64,000 nt of DNA from Chionoecetes opilio (GCA_016584305.1 JACEEZ010022898.1:59967-123966), one strand, 5' to 3'; positions 32,346-43,460 are shown, counted from the stretch's first letter. Notes: generated by a model not told the origin, from the sequence alone. Numbers and translations are program-made.

Positions 32346-33029
32346 GCAAAATTAAAGTGGAATTTGTTTATTATATGCAGTTACAAGGTACTTTCTTTTA
32401 GCTAACTCTGGATAATAAACATCATGAAAAAGGAATTTATACTATTATGGGTAATTTTAAATTTATCTGTACTTTTTTTTAATAATGCTAATTCCACTAT
32501 ACACTATACATTGATTTAAATAAAAATGTTATTTCATTTTTGTTGTAGTAATAATTACTTTGCCGGTTGAACAAGAGAATAATATCTTTTTGTTTGATAA
32601 TCATAATGCACATTAAACTTTGGTTAATATCTCTTTGGCTTTTTATAAACAAAAGTAACATGCACATTCAACTTTTGGTTATAGTAGTGTGGCTTTTTGT
32701 ACAGTACAACAGAAATATATATATGTATACCTAATTGAGAAAAAAATATTTCTGCTGTGAAAACAGCCACATGGCAATTTGCTATCTAAAAGTGCCACAG
32801 TGGATTCCCCCGCACTGTGTCTCATTATGATATAATAATTATACTACAATGATACAATTGGTGTTCATAAAGCCCATTTGCTTAATTTTCCTTCTTTCCC
32901 CTCTCGTTTTCAAATAATGATAAGGTTATGATTTAAATCATTGATTAAAAAAATATAAAAATTTGATTTAAATCAGTGATTAAAATCAACTTGATTTAAA
33001 TCAAATAACCCTGGGAGATAGCCCCCAAA

Positions 33030-33570
33030 GGCAGATCAAAGGGGGAGCTGTGCTCCTCCTGCTAGTTCACTAACCTAACCGGGCCCCCTAAATCGTCCCC
33101 CCCCCCCCCCCCCCTTATGTTATTATTAATTTCCGAGAGCGGTAAAACTGCAGCTTAATACAATACATGACATTGGTTACGTAGCCTGACCTAACAGACC
33201 CCTTCCCCCCCGTTAGTTCACTAACCTAACCTGGACATTGGTTAAATTGTATACCTAAACTAACTGGTGGAACTGCACCCTCTCAGACCTTATGTTATTA
33301 TTAATTTCTGACGGCTGATGTAGGGATTAGAAATACGGGTAAAACTACAGTTTAGTACAATACTTCCTATCGACCTATACTCTGCTGACGCTCCTCCCAG
33401 ACCGCCCCCGCTAGTTAACTAACCTAGCCTGGGCATTGAATACGTAACCTAACCTCGCTGGGGGGGTTTCGCCCCACCAAACCCCCTTATGTTATTTTTC
33501 ATTTCCGACGGGTGATGTATAGGTTAGAAATGCTGCGAATACATTATCAGCTCTACAAGTTGAGGATGGA
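33030..33570. repeat. Diverged tandem repeats of about 150 bp
   Basis: Three imperfect copies contain, in order, TAGTT(C/A)ACTAACCTA, GGGCATTG or GGACATTGG, CCTTATGTTATT and ATTTC(C/T)GA(C/G)(G/A)G. No coding potential. Units are separated by C- and G-runs that may be inaccurate. Confidence 0.6.
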
Positions 33571-33633
33571 TATAACTACGTGCCTTGTAATGCTTTAAAC
33601 TGCAGTAGAACCGAAATAGATGCTCCTAATGGA

Positions 33634-34158
33634 CAGTATTTAAATACATTTGTATTTAAATACGTATTTAAATACATTTGTGTATTTAGAAATGTACTTA
33701 TAAATACATTGGTTGTCATGTATTTAAATACAGTATTTAAATACTTTTATGAGTATTTAAATACATTGTATTTAAATACTCATATAATATAAAAACGTAA
33801 ATACTTTTTTATCAGTTAATTTGGCCATAAACCCGCCCAACTATCTGGCAATCGATGTTACAGTGAACCAGTGTTTCCACTTGCAAGGAAATTTCCTTAT
33901 TTTTAGGAAATTTAGGCCTGTAAAGGAAATTTCTAAGGAAACCCAAAAATCTAATGAAATCCTAAGGAAATCCATTTTTTTCGGACATGTTAAATTTTTT
34001 GTATATTTAAAATGTATTTACAAATGTATTTAAATACAATTGATGGTTTTTTTTGTTTGTTTGTTTAGAGGATATGTATTTAGTATTAAGTATTTAAATA
34101 CATTCGTAAAATGTATTTAGTATTTAAATAAATTCAATATATTTAGTGCTCAGCTCTG
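33634..34158. mobile_element. Element remnant rich in TATTTAAATACA motifs
   Basis: Both sides carry many TATTTAAATACATT motifs, and the right end reads TTTAGTGCTCAGCTCTG, a hAT-like terminus. The left terminus near CAGTATTTAAATAC is uncertain and no target duplication was found. A GGAAATTTCC-rich middle (33880-33980) may be a second insertion. Confidence 0.45.
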
Positions 34159-34389
34159 TCCAATATAATACCACCATCTCCAGCGGCAGCAGACACCAAC
34201 CCCACTATCATCCTCCTCTCCCTCATATTACCACAACCTTCAACCCAAACACCACGTGTCTTCAATTCCTCAGTGAAGAGAATAGACAACGAAGGTTTGA
34301 TACAACCCACCTCCTCAATTTGTCAACTACATGCTTATGTTGCTAAAAAAAATAAAAAAGACATTAAATATCTCATTATCATAACATTT

Positions 34390-34768
34390 GGTAAAATTCT
34401 AGTCCTTTCCCGCCCTTATTAGTGGTTATATTTTCTCCAGACCTTCACAGATCCCTTCAGACAGATACCTCTAAAACGTAATTATAGAATGGGGGAGATG
34501 CCCCCTTCAACTTCCCCCAACATTTCCCTCCCCTGGACCCCCAAAAATATTATTACTAACCTAACCTTACCTTACCAATAACCTCCTAGCGAGACCTAAG
34601 GGCGAGAAAGAACTAGAATTTTACCAAGTTAGGTTAGTATTTAAAAAAAAAAAAATTATCTCTCCCCCACTTTATAATTACGTTTTAGAGATATCTGAAG
34701 GGATCTGTGAAGGTCCGGAGAAAAAAAAGCCCACTAATAAGGGCGGGAAAGGACTCTAGAATTTTATT
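34390..34768. mobile_element. Fold-back element with GGTAAAATTCTAG ends
   Basis: Left arm GGTAAAATTCTAGTCC...CCTTCACAGATCCCTTCAGA and its reverse complement on the right (34662-34768) give inverted repeats of about 100-130 bp. The centre has TAACCTAACC runs and an internal CTAGAATTTTACC. No coding sequence. Confidence 0.7.
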
Positions 34769-34871
34769 TTTAAAACTATTCAGGAAAACGAAGTTTCGGC
34801 CTCGAAATCGGTGAATGCCCACAACCGAAATTTTACCAAAGTGTAAAGCATCAAGCTGGCGAGATATTTTA

Positions 34872-34935
34872 AGTGGTGCACCGCAGGGCTGTGCTAGGTC
34901 CTGTACTTTTATTAATTGATATTGACGATATTGGG
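34872..34935 (+). pseudogene. LINE reverse transcriptase fragment (P-Q-G block)
   Basis: Sequence corresponding to SGAPQGC, then after one frame change LGPVLLLIDIDDI, matches the motif preceding the RT active site in Jockey/CR1/R1-type LINEs. Only about 65 bp remain. Confidence 0.5.
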
Positions 34936-35208
34936 GGGGTCATGGGGATCCTTAGCAACATGGCACTGGAAAACTACATTAAGTAACGAATTAATTAAGT
35001 ATTTTTCATTTCATGTCTTCTTTTTCAAGTACAACCTTCCCTCTCCTCTGTTGGCTCTCACCTTCCTTCCTGAGTCACTGTGCGGCCTCAGGACTTGGCC
35101 AGCCTGTGAAATTAGGATCCCCGAACTGTTGTTAATGTGGAGTCCCCGCGTTGGCTTGGGGAGCCGAGATCTCTGTTTACCTGTCGCTCCGCCATGACAC
35201 TGTTGATC

Positions 35209-35290
35209 AGGGGCCAGATCCAGCAAACACATACGCCGGTGTATGTCAGTGTAAGTCTGAGATACTCCTCTTTCGAAAACTTTCTTGGAT
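35209..35290. mobile_element. Terminus of a DNA element (GGGGCCAGATCCAGCAAA)
   Basis: The terminus is the reverse complement of that at 40256-40274 and similar to 6190-6245. The sequence inside, CATACGCCGGTGTATGTCAG, resembles the 6190 copy. The LINE 3' end that follows appears to have landed inside this element. Confidence 0.4.
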
Positions 35291-35339
35291 CAGGAGCTAC
35301 ATCTGCGCCAAATCGATGACGTCACAACGCCAGACTTTA

Positions 35340-36075
35340 CCCCTACCCCAGCAGTGGAGGCGATCAGGGGAGAGGCAGGGTGGAGTACCTTTGCGGAGAG
35401 AATAGGAAAGTCAGTGCTTAATTACAAAATCAGGCTTAGAAAAATGGATGAAAACAGGTGGGCTCGAAAAGTTATGAGTGGATAGGACAGAGTAGTAAAT
35501 GGGATAGATCAAGCAGACGGTGGGAGAGGAAATGTGGGTTACAGGGTTTCACAGATAGGATACACCAGTCTAGTGAGGGGGAGTTAAAGCGAAAGGTGAA
35601 AGACCAAGTTCAGAGGCAGGGCAGGGAGATGTGGAGACAGAGGATGGAGGGTAAGAGTTCTCTGACTTGGTACAAGGGGAAGACCACACCAAAGTGTGAG
35701 GTCTTTTATGATGGTAGCTTGGGGAGTAGTTTAATATTTAAAGCAAGGACTAAATCTCTGGAGGTCAATAGTAGAACATATAGATGGGCAAACGAAGGAA
35801 GCAAGATATGTCAAATGTGTATGGGTAGACTAGATGAAACTGTAGATCACCTGGTATTAATGTGTCCAAGGTATGATGAGGAAAGAGAGCGGCTTATAGC
35901 AATAGTGGCACGGGAGGTAGGCGGGGATCAGTGGGATAGAGTGGCAGAGGGCAACATAGATGGGATAATGGAATTTCTTTTAGGTTTGAGTAGGGTACAG
36001 GATACAAATAGAAGAATCATCGAAGGGGTTAAAGTATTTTTAGAAAAGGCTTGGGAAAAAAGAGCAGAGAGTTAG
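35340..36075 (+). pseudogene. C-terminal part of a non-LTR retrotransposon ORF2
   Basis: One frame shift apart, the pieces read GWSTFAERIGKSVLNYKIRL, then EWIGQSSKWDRSSRRWERKC and on to EKRAES stop (36073-36075). The segment CQMCMGRLDETVDHLVLMCP is the C-terminal C-x2-C ... H-x4-5-C cluster found after the RT in I/R1/Jockey-type LINE proteins. No RT core lies upstream, so this is a 5'-truncated insertion. It is followed by about 200 bp of 3' UTR and a TATATATAAATAAAATG end near 36317. Confidence 0.75.
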
Positions 36076-36317
36076 GGCCTCATACAAGCCCTGAGGGAGC
36101 CAGCCGGAAATTAGGCTTTGAACCGGGTGAAAACCGCGGTTTAGCTCCTCACCTGAAAGAAGAAGAAGGTGCAAGTCTGCGCCAACCCTCCCTGGCTGGA
36201 TCCAGCAAGCGTACTTACTCCATTTCCGTGACGTCACAGGGCCAATATTATGGCGTAGATTTACACCACCTCGATGAGGAGGTGTAGAGAAGGTGTATCT
36301 CATATATATAAATAAAA
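36076..36317 (+). mobile_element. 3' UTR and end of the truncated LINE
   Basis: Non-coding sequence after the ORF2 stop, with TTTGAACCGGGTGAAAACCGCGG and an A/T-rich terminus with AATAAA (36309-36314). GATCCAGCAAGCG and TTACACCACC resemble the DNA element that this LINE may have entered. Confidence 0.5.
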
Positions 36318-37254
36318 TGTCATTTATTATGCCTAATAGACGTTACCACCGAGGTAAGGATTGAAATATAAGCCTATTGGTAGTCGGCAGCGGCGTGTGT
36401 TTACAAATGTTTAGGAGATACAAGCCTTGGTGGGAGGCCGCCTCAGCCGTGTAGGGACTGCCTTCGGTGTTTTTGTCGTATTAGTTCGTTATTGGGCAGC
36501 ACCAGTTTTTTAGACCACTAGCAGAGTCCTGTGAGCAGAATTGTTGTGGGACGAGGCGAGCCTGGCATCCCGCGGCTAGATTAATGTTGTTTCACTATAT
36601 CGTAATTTGGACGTTTTTGAGAATAAAACTTTTGTTCTGATGCCTGCCCCTCAGTGACCTTGCACTATGGCTAGGTCACTCAGGACGCTTGACCCTCATT
36701 GCCCCAGAAGCATGGTAGTTAGGTCACCTTTGCTAGCCTTTAATGGTACAGTCCCCGAACGGAAGGCATGCTCGCCACCGTCGGAGAATGTTCCATTTTT
36801 TTTACGTCGGCGAGAGTTCCTATTAAGCGACAGTTACAAGTTTATTTATTAACATAACAGTACCCAATCTATATATTTAAACAGCTTTTACCCGTGTTTG
36901 TGAATTCAGGGACCGAATATCGGGGGTTAGTTTAGTGATTGGGGGAGTCTGGGGTTTTGACATGTTACGTAACCAATGTCCATGTATTGTATTGAAGTGT
37001 AGTTTTAAATTATTTTGGGACAAGCGAAAAACTTGTCCAATAACGAAATACCTTTTATTCTTTCATTTGCACCTATTACAAGTGGAACTCGCCGAAAACT
37101 TTTATGTCGGCAAGACTTCTCGGTTGGTGTTTCAGTTATAATGGACGATAACTGCGCGGTCACTACCGCCATTACCACATGCGTTTTCTATATTATTTTT
37201 TGTTTAGTATACTGTACAGTATTAATGCACTTCCGCGTAACCTTTAAAACTTAT
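36318..37254. other. Intergenic; one copy of a GGTCACTCAGGA repeat
   Basis: No gene recognised. GATGCCTGCCCCTCAG and TAGGTCACTCAGGACGCTTG near 36636-36700 resemble the diverged repeats at 38640-38830, so this may be one end of a larger element spanning to about 38880. Confidence 0.35.
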
Positions 37255-37806
37255 GGTATTATTCTAGTGTTTGCCCATACTCCCCCCTCTCCCCCAAAAC
37301 AAGCTTGGGGACCTGGGGAAATGCAGGATATATGGCTGGGGTACAAAATATGCGTCGCAACCACATATTTTTTGAGTTATGGAAATACAAAAAATTCTCT
37401 AGATTTAGGGAAAATTCATTGGATTTCTTCAGAGTCCAGAGACGTGTGAACCTGACGATCCTCACAGAATGATGACTGAAGTGTTGAGAACCCCCCCAAC
37501 CCCCCCCGCTAGGAGGTTAGGTTAGGTTAGATTAGGTTAGGTTAGGTTAGGTTAGATTTGGTTAGGTTAGGTTTGGTTATCAGTGGGTCTAACCCCCCGC
37601 TAGGTTAGGTTAATTTTGGTTAGGCAAATTTCTCTAGATATAAGGAAATTACCCTAGATCTAGGGAATTTTAACCCCCTAAACAACTCTTAAATTACGTG
37701 TTTCCGACGCATAATTTGTTCCCCCACCGAAAAACCCCGCATTCCCACAGGTGCCCAACTTGTTTGGGGGAAGTGGGAGAGTATGGGCAAACACTAGAAT
37801 TTTACC
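37255..37806. mobile_element. Fold-back element with CTAGTGTTTGCCCATACT arms and TTAGG-like core
   Basis: Left arm ATTCTAGTGTTTGCCCATAC and right arm GTATGGGCAAACACTAGAAT (37781-37800) are inverted, extending inward through ACAAGCTTGGGGACCTG and its degenerate complement. A TTAGG-type tract (about 37505-37580) fills the centre. Confidence 0.65.
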
Positions 37807-37849
37807 AAACTTATATACATATTGTAGAAATGATATAGTTGTCTTAGAC

Positions 37850-38245
37850 TAATACTCGTACAGACACAACCTCCCCTTCCAGAGGCCCCCCAACCATATA
37901 GGAGGTTTGGTTAGGGTATTATTGATTAGGGTAGGTTATATTTGGTTAGGTTAGGTTAGATCTGGTTAGGTTAGGTTAGATTTGGTTAGATTTAGGTTAG
38001 GTTAGGTTAGTTTATCGGTGGGTCAAGCCCCCCGCTAGGTTAGGTTAATTTTGGTTAGGCAAATTTCTCTAGATATAAGGAAATTACTTTAGATCTAGGC
38101 AGTTTGTCTCCTCTACACAATTCTTAAATTACGTGTCTCCGACGCATTATTTGCTCCCCACCCGAAAACCCCGCATTCCCACAGGTGCCCAAACTTGCTT
38201 GGAGGTTAGTGGGAGAGTATGGGCAAACACTAGAAATTTACCGGA
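37850..38245. mobile_element. Second, partial copy of the TTAGG-core fold-back element
   Basis: Repeats the right half of the preceding element: GGTTAGATTTGGTTAG core, CCCCGCTAGGTTAGG, AAATTTCTCTAGATATAAGG, then GTATGGGCAAACACTAGAA at 38217-38236. Confidence 0.6.
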
Positions 38246-38248
38246 AAA

Positions 38249-38530
38249 ACTAGTCAGTGTCTCAGAAAATGACCGCGCAATCCTCGTCCATTTTTACCAA
38301 AAGCACTAATTTTAGGCAAGGAAAATCTAGTCAGTGTTTCAGAAAATGACTGCGCAGTCCTCGTCCATTTTTATCAAAAGCACTAATTTTACCCAAGGAA
38401 AAACTAGTCAGTGTCTCAGAAAATGACCGTGCAGTCCTCGTCCATTTTTACCAAAAGAACTAATTTTAGGCAAGGAAAATCTAGTCAGTGTTTCAGAAAA
38501 TGACCGCGCAGTCCTCGTTCATTTTTACCG
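38249..38530. repeat. 77-bp tandem repeat, about 3.7 copies
   Basis: Unit contains CTAGTCAGTGT(C/T)TCAGAAAATG, CGCAGTCCTCGTCC and ACCAAAAGCACTAATTTT. Alternate units agree better with each other than neighbours do, hinting at a two-unit higher-order period. The phrase CGTCCA also occurs at 39536 and 43560. Confidence 0.85.
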
Positions 38531-38589
38531 GTATCTTTCCCTTAATATCCTACTAACCTAACCATTACCTTCGGCGAGAGTTCCCGGAT

Positions 38590-38880
38590 TGTGTCAGGAC
38601 GAGAATTTCGGTAGACGAAAGTACCAGGTACCGTTCTCATTATCCCTGAATGATACGACTAGGTCACTCAGAATGTCTGCCTCTTAACGCCCTTGAATTA
38701 TATGATTATATGGTCAACCATGATGTCTGCCCCTTTTTGTCCCTGAATGATTAGGTTAATCAGGATGGCTGGCCCATTATTGCCCTAGAAATATTTATTA
38801 AAAGTCAATCAGGATGTCTGCGCCCTAATTTATTGCCTCCAAATTGTTTATTTCTGGTCAATCTGTACTGTCAATGGTAC
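38590..38880. repeat. Diverged repeats of GTCA(C/A)TCAGGATGTCTGCCC
   Basis: Four or five poorly conserved units of roughly 60-75 bp, each with TCAGGATG-TCTGCCC and CCCTGAATGA-like segments. Non-coding. Confidence 0.55.
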
Positions 38881-38919
38881 TCCTTAGTGGGGTACCGTTG
38901 ATTCGGGCCGCCTATAGTA

Positions 38920-39156
38920 GCATGCATACCCAGCAGACAGGGCAGTTTAACGGTCGTTTTCAGAGATACCCGATTTTTTTCTTCTTGGCCTACAATAGGG
39001 GCTTGTTCTAATGGAGATAGTTTTATTTTGCGCAAACCCATAAAAAAAAAAAAGGGTATACTTTGTGGTTAAGGTTAGGTTAGGTTTCATTAAAACCTAT
39101 AAGGTTAGGTTAGGTTTCATTAAAACCTATAAGGTTAGGTTAAGTTTAATTTTTTT

Positions 39157-39193
<37 letters not shown>

Positions 39194-39478
39194 GCAAAAT
39201 AAAACTATAGTATAGTAGCATGCATACCCAGAAGACAGGGCAGTTTAACGGTCGTTTTCAGAGACACCCGATTTTTTTTTCTTGGCCTACAATAGGGGCT
39301 TGTTCTAATGGATAGTTTTATTTTGCGCAAACCCATAAAAAAAAAAGAAAGGTATACTTTATGGTTAAGGTTAGGTTAGGTTTCATTAAAACCTATAAGG
39401 TTAGGTTAAGTTTAATTTTTTTCATATTTTTTTTTTTTTTTTTTTTGCGCAAAATAAAACTATCTCCGTTAGAACAAG
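38920..39478. mobile_element. Repeated element with TTAGG-like modules and long poly-T
   Basis: Two direct copies (about 38925-39200 and 39213-39470) each run GCATGCATACCCAG, GGCAGTTTAACGGTCG, GGGGCTTGTTCTAATGG, TTTTATTTTGCGCAAA, then GGTTAGGTTAGGTTTCATT modules and a poly-T ending TTTTGCGCAAAATAAAACTA. The TTTTGCGCAAA ends are inverted in each copy. Related sequence lies at 43870-44190 and 53650-53950. Confidence 0.65.
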
Positions 39479-39596
39479 CACCTATTGTAGGCCAAGAAAA
39501 AATAGTCGGTGTCTCTGAAAACGACCACGAAACTCTCGTCCAGTATGCATTTAATATAGGCGGCCTGATTCAACTGGCGGCCCGAATCAACTGTAT

Positions 39597-39905
39597 CCCC
39601 TTAGTGTAGGGGAAGCACACTCGGTTCACAATTTGTAAGTCCTAGGTTCGATCCCCGGGTGGAGCGGAAACAGTTGGGCTGTTTCCTTAAAACCCGAGCC
39701 CCTGTCCACCCAGCAGTGAATGGGTACCGGGTGTTAGCCGGGGGGTTTGTAACCCGCCTCCCGGGGTGCTGGCTTCGGCCAACACTATAAACACTAGCAG
39801 ACAGCTCTCTGCTCGGGGTAGTCTGCGAGAGAGCTGTCTGGTTACAGCAGAGATCTATCTCAGCTGCGTCAATAACTGACGAAATTCTTCAATCATCATC
39901 ATCAA
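39597..39905 (+). mobile_element. tRNA-derived SINE (block A)
   Basis: The head has a B box (GGTTCGATCCCCGG). The body has AATGGGTACCGGGTG, also present in the 17238 SINE as AATGGGTACC, then GGGGTGCTGGCTTCGGCC. The tail is (ATC)n. Head too degenerate to be a working tRNA. Confidence 0.75.
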
Positions 39906-39999
39906 ACCCTTCCTTATCGCTTTAAACATGATACATCGATTTGTTGTGTCAACCCAGATGCCAGCTGAGTAATCAGCTGATTAAGTGTGTAAACATTAT

Positions 40000-40274
40000 T
40001 TAATCACGTGACAGCCTTGTGATTGGCTGATAGATCTGAATAGATAATATAAACACTGCTGTGATTCGCTATTAGCGAGGATGACGTCAATGTATTCGCC
40101 AGCCAATCAGCTGTCTCTGTGGAGATACTCGAGATACTCTCCTTGCGCCCGCGCTCAGTCCATCTCGGCGGATTATTCAAACAGACTCGGCGCAAGAGGG
40201 GGCGAGGTTGCGCCGGAGTAGCATTTACACCATACTTACACCGCTTGACTTACACTTTTTTGCTGGATCTGGCC
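40000..40274. mobile_element. End of a DNA element (TTTGCTGGATCTGGCCCC), block A
   Basis: Shares its terminal 18 bp with 35209 in inverted orientation and continues with ACTTACACC repeats. Two CCAATCA(C/G)-type inverted motifs lie at 40020 and 40105. The other terminus was not identified. Confidence 0.4.
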
Positions 40275-40447
40275 CCAGCACAGATGACATCATGACAGTT
40301 TCCCTCTCCCAGTATTTTAGAGGAGCATATATGTAAATATATCCTAAGATGTTTACAACTGACATAATTACTAAGAAGTGTATCAGTAACAATACTTACC
40401 TCAAAATCATTATCACAGTTGCGTGTACTGCTCTTCAACATCTGAGC

Positions 40448-41829
40448 CCTGGTGTTGTAGCCAAGACCAGACCCTCTGAGACCAAGACCAAGACCAGACT
40501 TTCCGAGACCAAGACCAGCCCTCCGCAGACCAAGACCAAGACCAAGACCCTCCGAAACAGACCAAGACCAAGAACAGGCATATAAACATATTTTTATAAA
40601 TATGACTATTATCTGAATGTTTTTGGTCTGTAGCCTACTGCGTAAATACTACCTAAATGGTATTGTGCTAAGTTGTTCGGATGGGATCGCCGCAAGTGCT
40701 TGATTAAAGCCGAAGTCGTGCCAGCCTTGTTCGTGACGTGATGCTTTGCTTGCAGAAAGTACAAACTGCTGTGTGCTTCTAGTTCCCGTGTTTCTTATAA
40801 AAAAAACTCCTTGTGGTCCTTGAACGCAAATTTGATAACTGCTGAAGATGCCGACATGATTACTCATTCGGTTTGCGAACGGAAACTAAGCGAGACTAGT
40901 CCAGTACCTACACCTCACTGTCCGACGTCACTGACAGACAGAGTTGCCAGGTCCTGCCAATTATTGTATTTCTTGCCAGAAATTACTCAACAAATTTTGG
41001 AATTTGCAAGAAATAGTCGTCAATTGAATTTCATTTTCTTATGATGAAAAATTGAAAATGCCAAAAAAGTAAAGTGTGAATGCCAAAAGTATATTTTGTG
41101 GTTTGTGCACCTGGCAACCCTGCTGCCAGATGTGCTCGATGTAACGACTAACGAGCTCTGGTAGAAGGGGGGTAAGGTAACGTATAAGGGAGGAAATATA
41201 TTTACAAATTTAATATATGTGAACAACTGAACATCTAGGTCAAATATTTCTTCTTTCATTGCTTCGTTGGCATGAAGAAACAAACATAGGAAAATAGCAA
41301 TTTGTGTGGTTACGTTTTTCCAAGCGAGCTAGCTAAACCTGTGGTGTACGTGTACGAAGGGTGCGGGGATTGCACAGGCCTACACATATATGAAGTACAC
41401 GGAGGTGAACAGAGCTGCAAACATGCGTGCGTGCAAACGGAGATTATCACTGCGAGAATGGCCACGTCATGCATGTTCTCTCGACTCGCACGCACTCTAT
41501 CAGCGCTCGCAAGGCTCAGCTCATGCAGCATCACCGTAGAGCTAGTCAGGCAGTATCTATAGACAGTACAACGCTGTATGGCGCGCCGTGAATCGAAACA
41601 GTCATGATTTTTCTCCGTGTATGATAATACATTCCAACCTTCCCCACGCCGCGATGCACTTTTTAACCCTGGTCTCGACCTGGTCTATCGAGCCAAACTC
41701 CGAGACCAGAAGCTTCGAGACCAAGATCAAGACCAAGACCACATCAAACGAGACCAAGACCAAGACCAAATCAAACTGGTCTCGAGACCGGTCTCGAGAC
41801 CAAGACCAGTCTCGAGACCTACAACACTG
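40448..41829. mobile_element. hAT relic with GGTCTTGGTCTC repeats (block A copy)
   Basis: Inverted relative to 24592-25946. Ends CCTGGTGTTGTAG and CTACAACACTG, with a perfect 8-bp duplication ATCTGAGC at 40440-40447 and 41830-41837. The decayed BED finger lies on the minus strand near 40680-40830. Confidence 0.88.
40680..40830 (-). pseudogene. Decayed BED zinc finger (block A)
   Basis: Minus-strand pieces VCTFCKQSIT and ALIKHLRRSHPNN keep both Cys and both His of the BED pattern, separated by a frame change. No transposase core follows within the element. Confidence 0.5.
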
Positions 41830-41837
41830 ATCTGAGC

Positions 41838-42309
41838 AGCTCGCGGAATGCACGCGTTGAATACTCCTTCAGATTAGGGATGATAGCTTTCCTGCCTCAA
41901 CTGGGAGTTCAAGTTAACATCTTCAAGACAATCATCATATAAGTACATCATGCCTCATATACCAAAGGCATTTCATTACAAATGCCAGGATGATATTTCA
42001 GCAAGGTCTCCCCTTTACAATAACTGTTTTCTTAATTTTTCAAGAGAACGTACAATTCAATGGCAGGCTACGGTATCATTCTAGCCTTACTATGTGGCTG
42101 AAATTCTCAAGAATATGTTGTTGAATTTGATGTACAGCTCACAGGCAACACTGCCACTGTGGATAGATGTATTCCACCAATAACCAGAGAAATAGGAGGG
42201 GGGTGGGGGGGAAGGGCGAGGAATGCAAGAAAGGCACAAAAGGGAGAGGATGAATATAATCATTCATCATCTAGTTCAGAATTCTTTCAACATTGCGATA
42301 TAAAAATTA
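41838..42309. other. Intergenic within block A
   Basis: No gene or element recognised. A G-rich tract (GGAGGGGGGTGGGGGGG) lies near 42196. Confidence 0.4.
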
Positions 42310-42813
42310 AGATGGTTAGCGCTGCGCCAGCAAGTGGCGAGCTCGGTATTCCGGGTTCGATTCCCGCCAGCATATTCCCGTTCTCTATGCGAGTATGTGG
42401 TTTCCGAGTGATGACGCTTGGCTGTAGCACCGAAACTAACCATAGGATTTTCTCGAAAATACCCTCATTGTGATTCCCACATAAAATTACCGCGTTCTAC
42501 ACAGGAGAACCTAGACTTCCCTATCCGTAACTTAACCCGACGTGTTCAAGAGTAAACGCCACATACTCTTCCAGAAAACGGGAATATGCTTCCCGCCAGG
42601 TGTCAAAATCTTTCTGCAATCGTCGAGTGGCCAAAGAACACCCACATCCAAACCTGCAGTACTATATAGTTTAATAGTTAAACTATTTACTGGTTTTGAC
42701 CCACATGCTGCCCATTAACCATTCCTTCGACGGCGAGTGCATCGAATGACACATGGGGGGCCGCATGAGCTTCTAATCACAGGCGCCAATATTAATGGCA
42801 TGCTTGCGCCACC
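42310..42813 (+). mobile_element. 5' part of a SINE, interrupted (block A)
   Basis: The tRNA-like head has an A box (TGGTTAGCGCTGCGCC) and a B box (GGTTCGATTCCCG). The body resumes after a MULE MITE with AAATCTTTCTGCAATCGTCG and continues through GGGGGGCCGCATGAGCTTC and CACAGGCGCC. It matches the SINE at 27780. Its remaining parts lie at 44866-44900, 47028-47085 and, beyond the hAT, 62312-62350. Confidence 0.8.
42370..42599. mobile_element. MULE-type MITE (block A)
   Basis: Ends GCATATTCCCGTT and AACGGGAATATGC are inverted. The 9-bp duplication TTCCCGCCA (42361-42369 and 42600-42608) is the size typical of Mutator-like elements. 230 bp, non-coding. Confidence 0.8.
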
Positions 42814-43120
42814 CACTGATCTATATAACATGGATCGCGGATCTGGGCTAGCTGTGGCCGAGATACTGAAGTCACCAGCCGCCATCTTGAAATAACCAAA
42901 ACAAATACATGGGCCGGCCAGGCAGTGGCTGGGTGTTGGCTGCTGGCATGTGATAGCCTATATTACCACCTACTACTACTATTAACACCTACTACTACTA
43001 CTACTATTACCACCTACTACTACTATTACCACCTACAACTACTATTAACACCTACTACTACTACTACTAAACTTCCAACCTAGTGCATCGTCGAACCTTC
43101 CAAGTCATTTATTTACGGTG

Positions 43121-43460
43121 ATACACAGACAACAGGTGTGTTGCGAGGCCGTACAGGTGTGTAGTCACAGGTGTCTTGCGAGGCCGTACAGGTGTGTAGT
43201 GACAGGTGTGTTGCGAGGCCGTACAGGTGTGTAGTGACAGGTGCCTTGCGAGGCCGTACAGGTGTAGCCTATAGTGACAGGTGTGTTGCGAGGCCGTACA
43301 GGTGTGTAGTGACAGGTGTGTTGCGAGGCCGTACAGGTGTGTAGTGACAGGTGTCTTGCGAGGCCGTACAGGTGTGTAGTGACAGGTGTGTTGCGAGGCC
43401 GTACAGTGTGTAGTGACAGGTGTGTGCGAGGCCGTACAAGTGTGTAGTGACAGGTGTGGT
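43121..43460. repeat. 35-bp minisatellite (block A)
   Basis: About ten copies of a unit like GTTGCGAGGCCGTACAGGTG plus TGTAGTGACAGGTGT. One unit has an AGCCTATAG insertion (43266), which serves as a landmark shared with block B. Confidence 0.92.

Larger units (their letters stand above)
29579..32348 (-). mobile_element. RTE-type LINE, near full length, internally deleted
   Basis: Bracketed by the 10-bp duplication AAATTAAAGT (29569-29578 and 32349-32358). The 5' end (minus strand) starts with a small GCGGGAATCCCGC palindrome, then a leader, endonuclease and RT. The 3' tail is TGATTGATTG. About 400-450 bp between endonuclease linker and RT palm are missing, and a 100-bp piece of Helitron minisatellite lies in the 3' coding end. 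Compare 22559-24326. Confidence 0.9.
28244..33013. mobile_element. Non-autonomous hAT element hosting three nested insertions
   Basis: Begins CAGGGTTGTTGATTT and ends AAATAACCCTG, with a perfect 8-bp duplication GGAGATAG at 28236-28243 and 33014-33021. Subterminal regions carry inverted GATTTAAATC motifs (28290-28330, 32930-33005). Inside lie a Helitron (28448-29107), a hAT MITE (29264-29555) and an RTE LINE (29579-32348). Without them the element is about 1.05 kb and has no transposase. Confidence 0.88.

Noticed and set aside
37495..38030. Chromosome end or true telomere
   Set aside because: TTAGG units are degenerate, short, in both orientations and enclosed by inverted element arms, with ordinary sequence on both sides.
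41302..41562. Cys-containing 86-codon frame as a gene
   Set aside because: It lies in the non-coding body of the GGTCTTGGTCTC hAT relic, and the same region in the 24.6-25.9 kb copy is not maintained in a comparable frame with a start.
43121..43460. CRISPR-like array of regular 35-bp repeats
   Set aside because: Units are adjacent with no unique spacers, the genome is eukaryotic, and no cas-like genes are near. It is a minisatellite.
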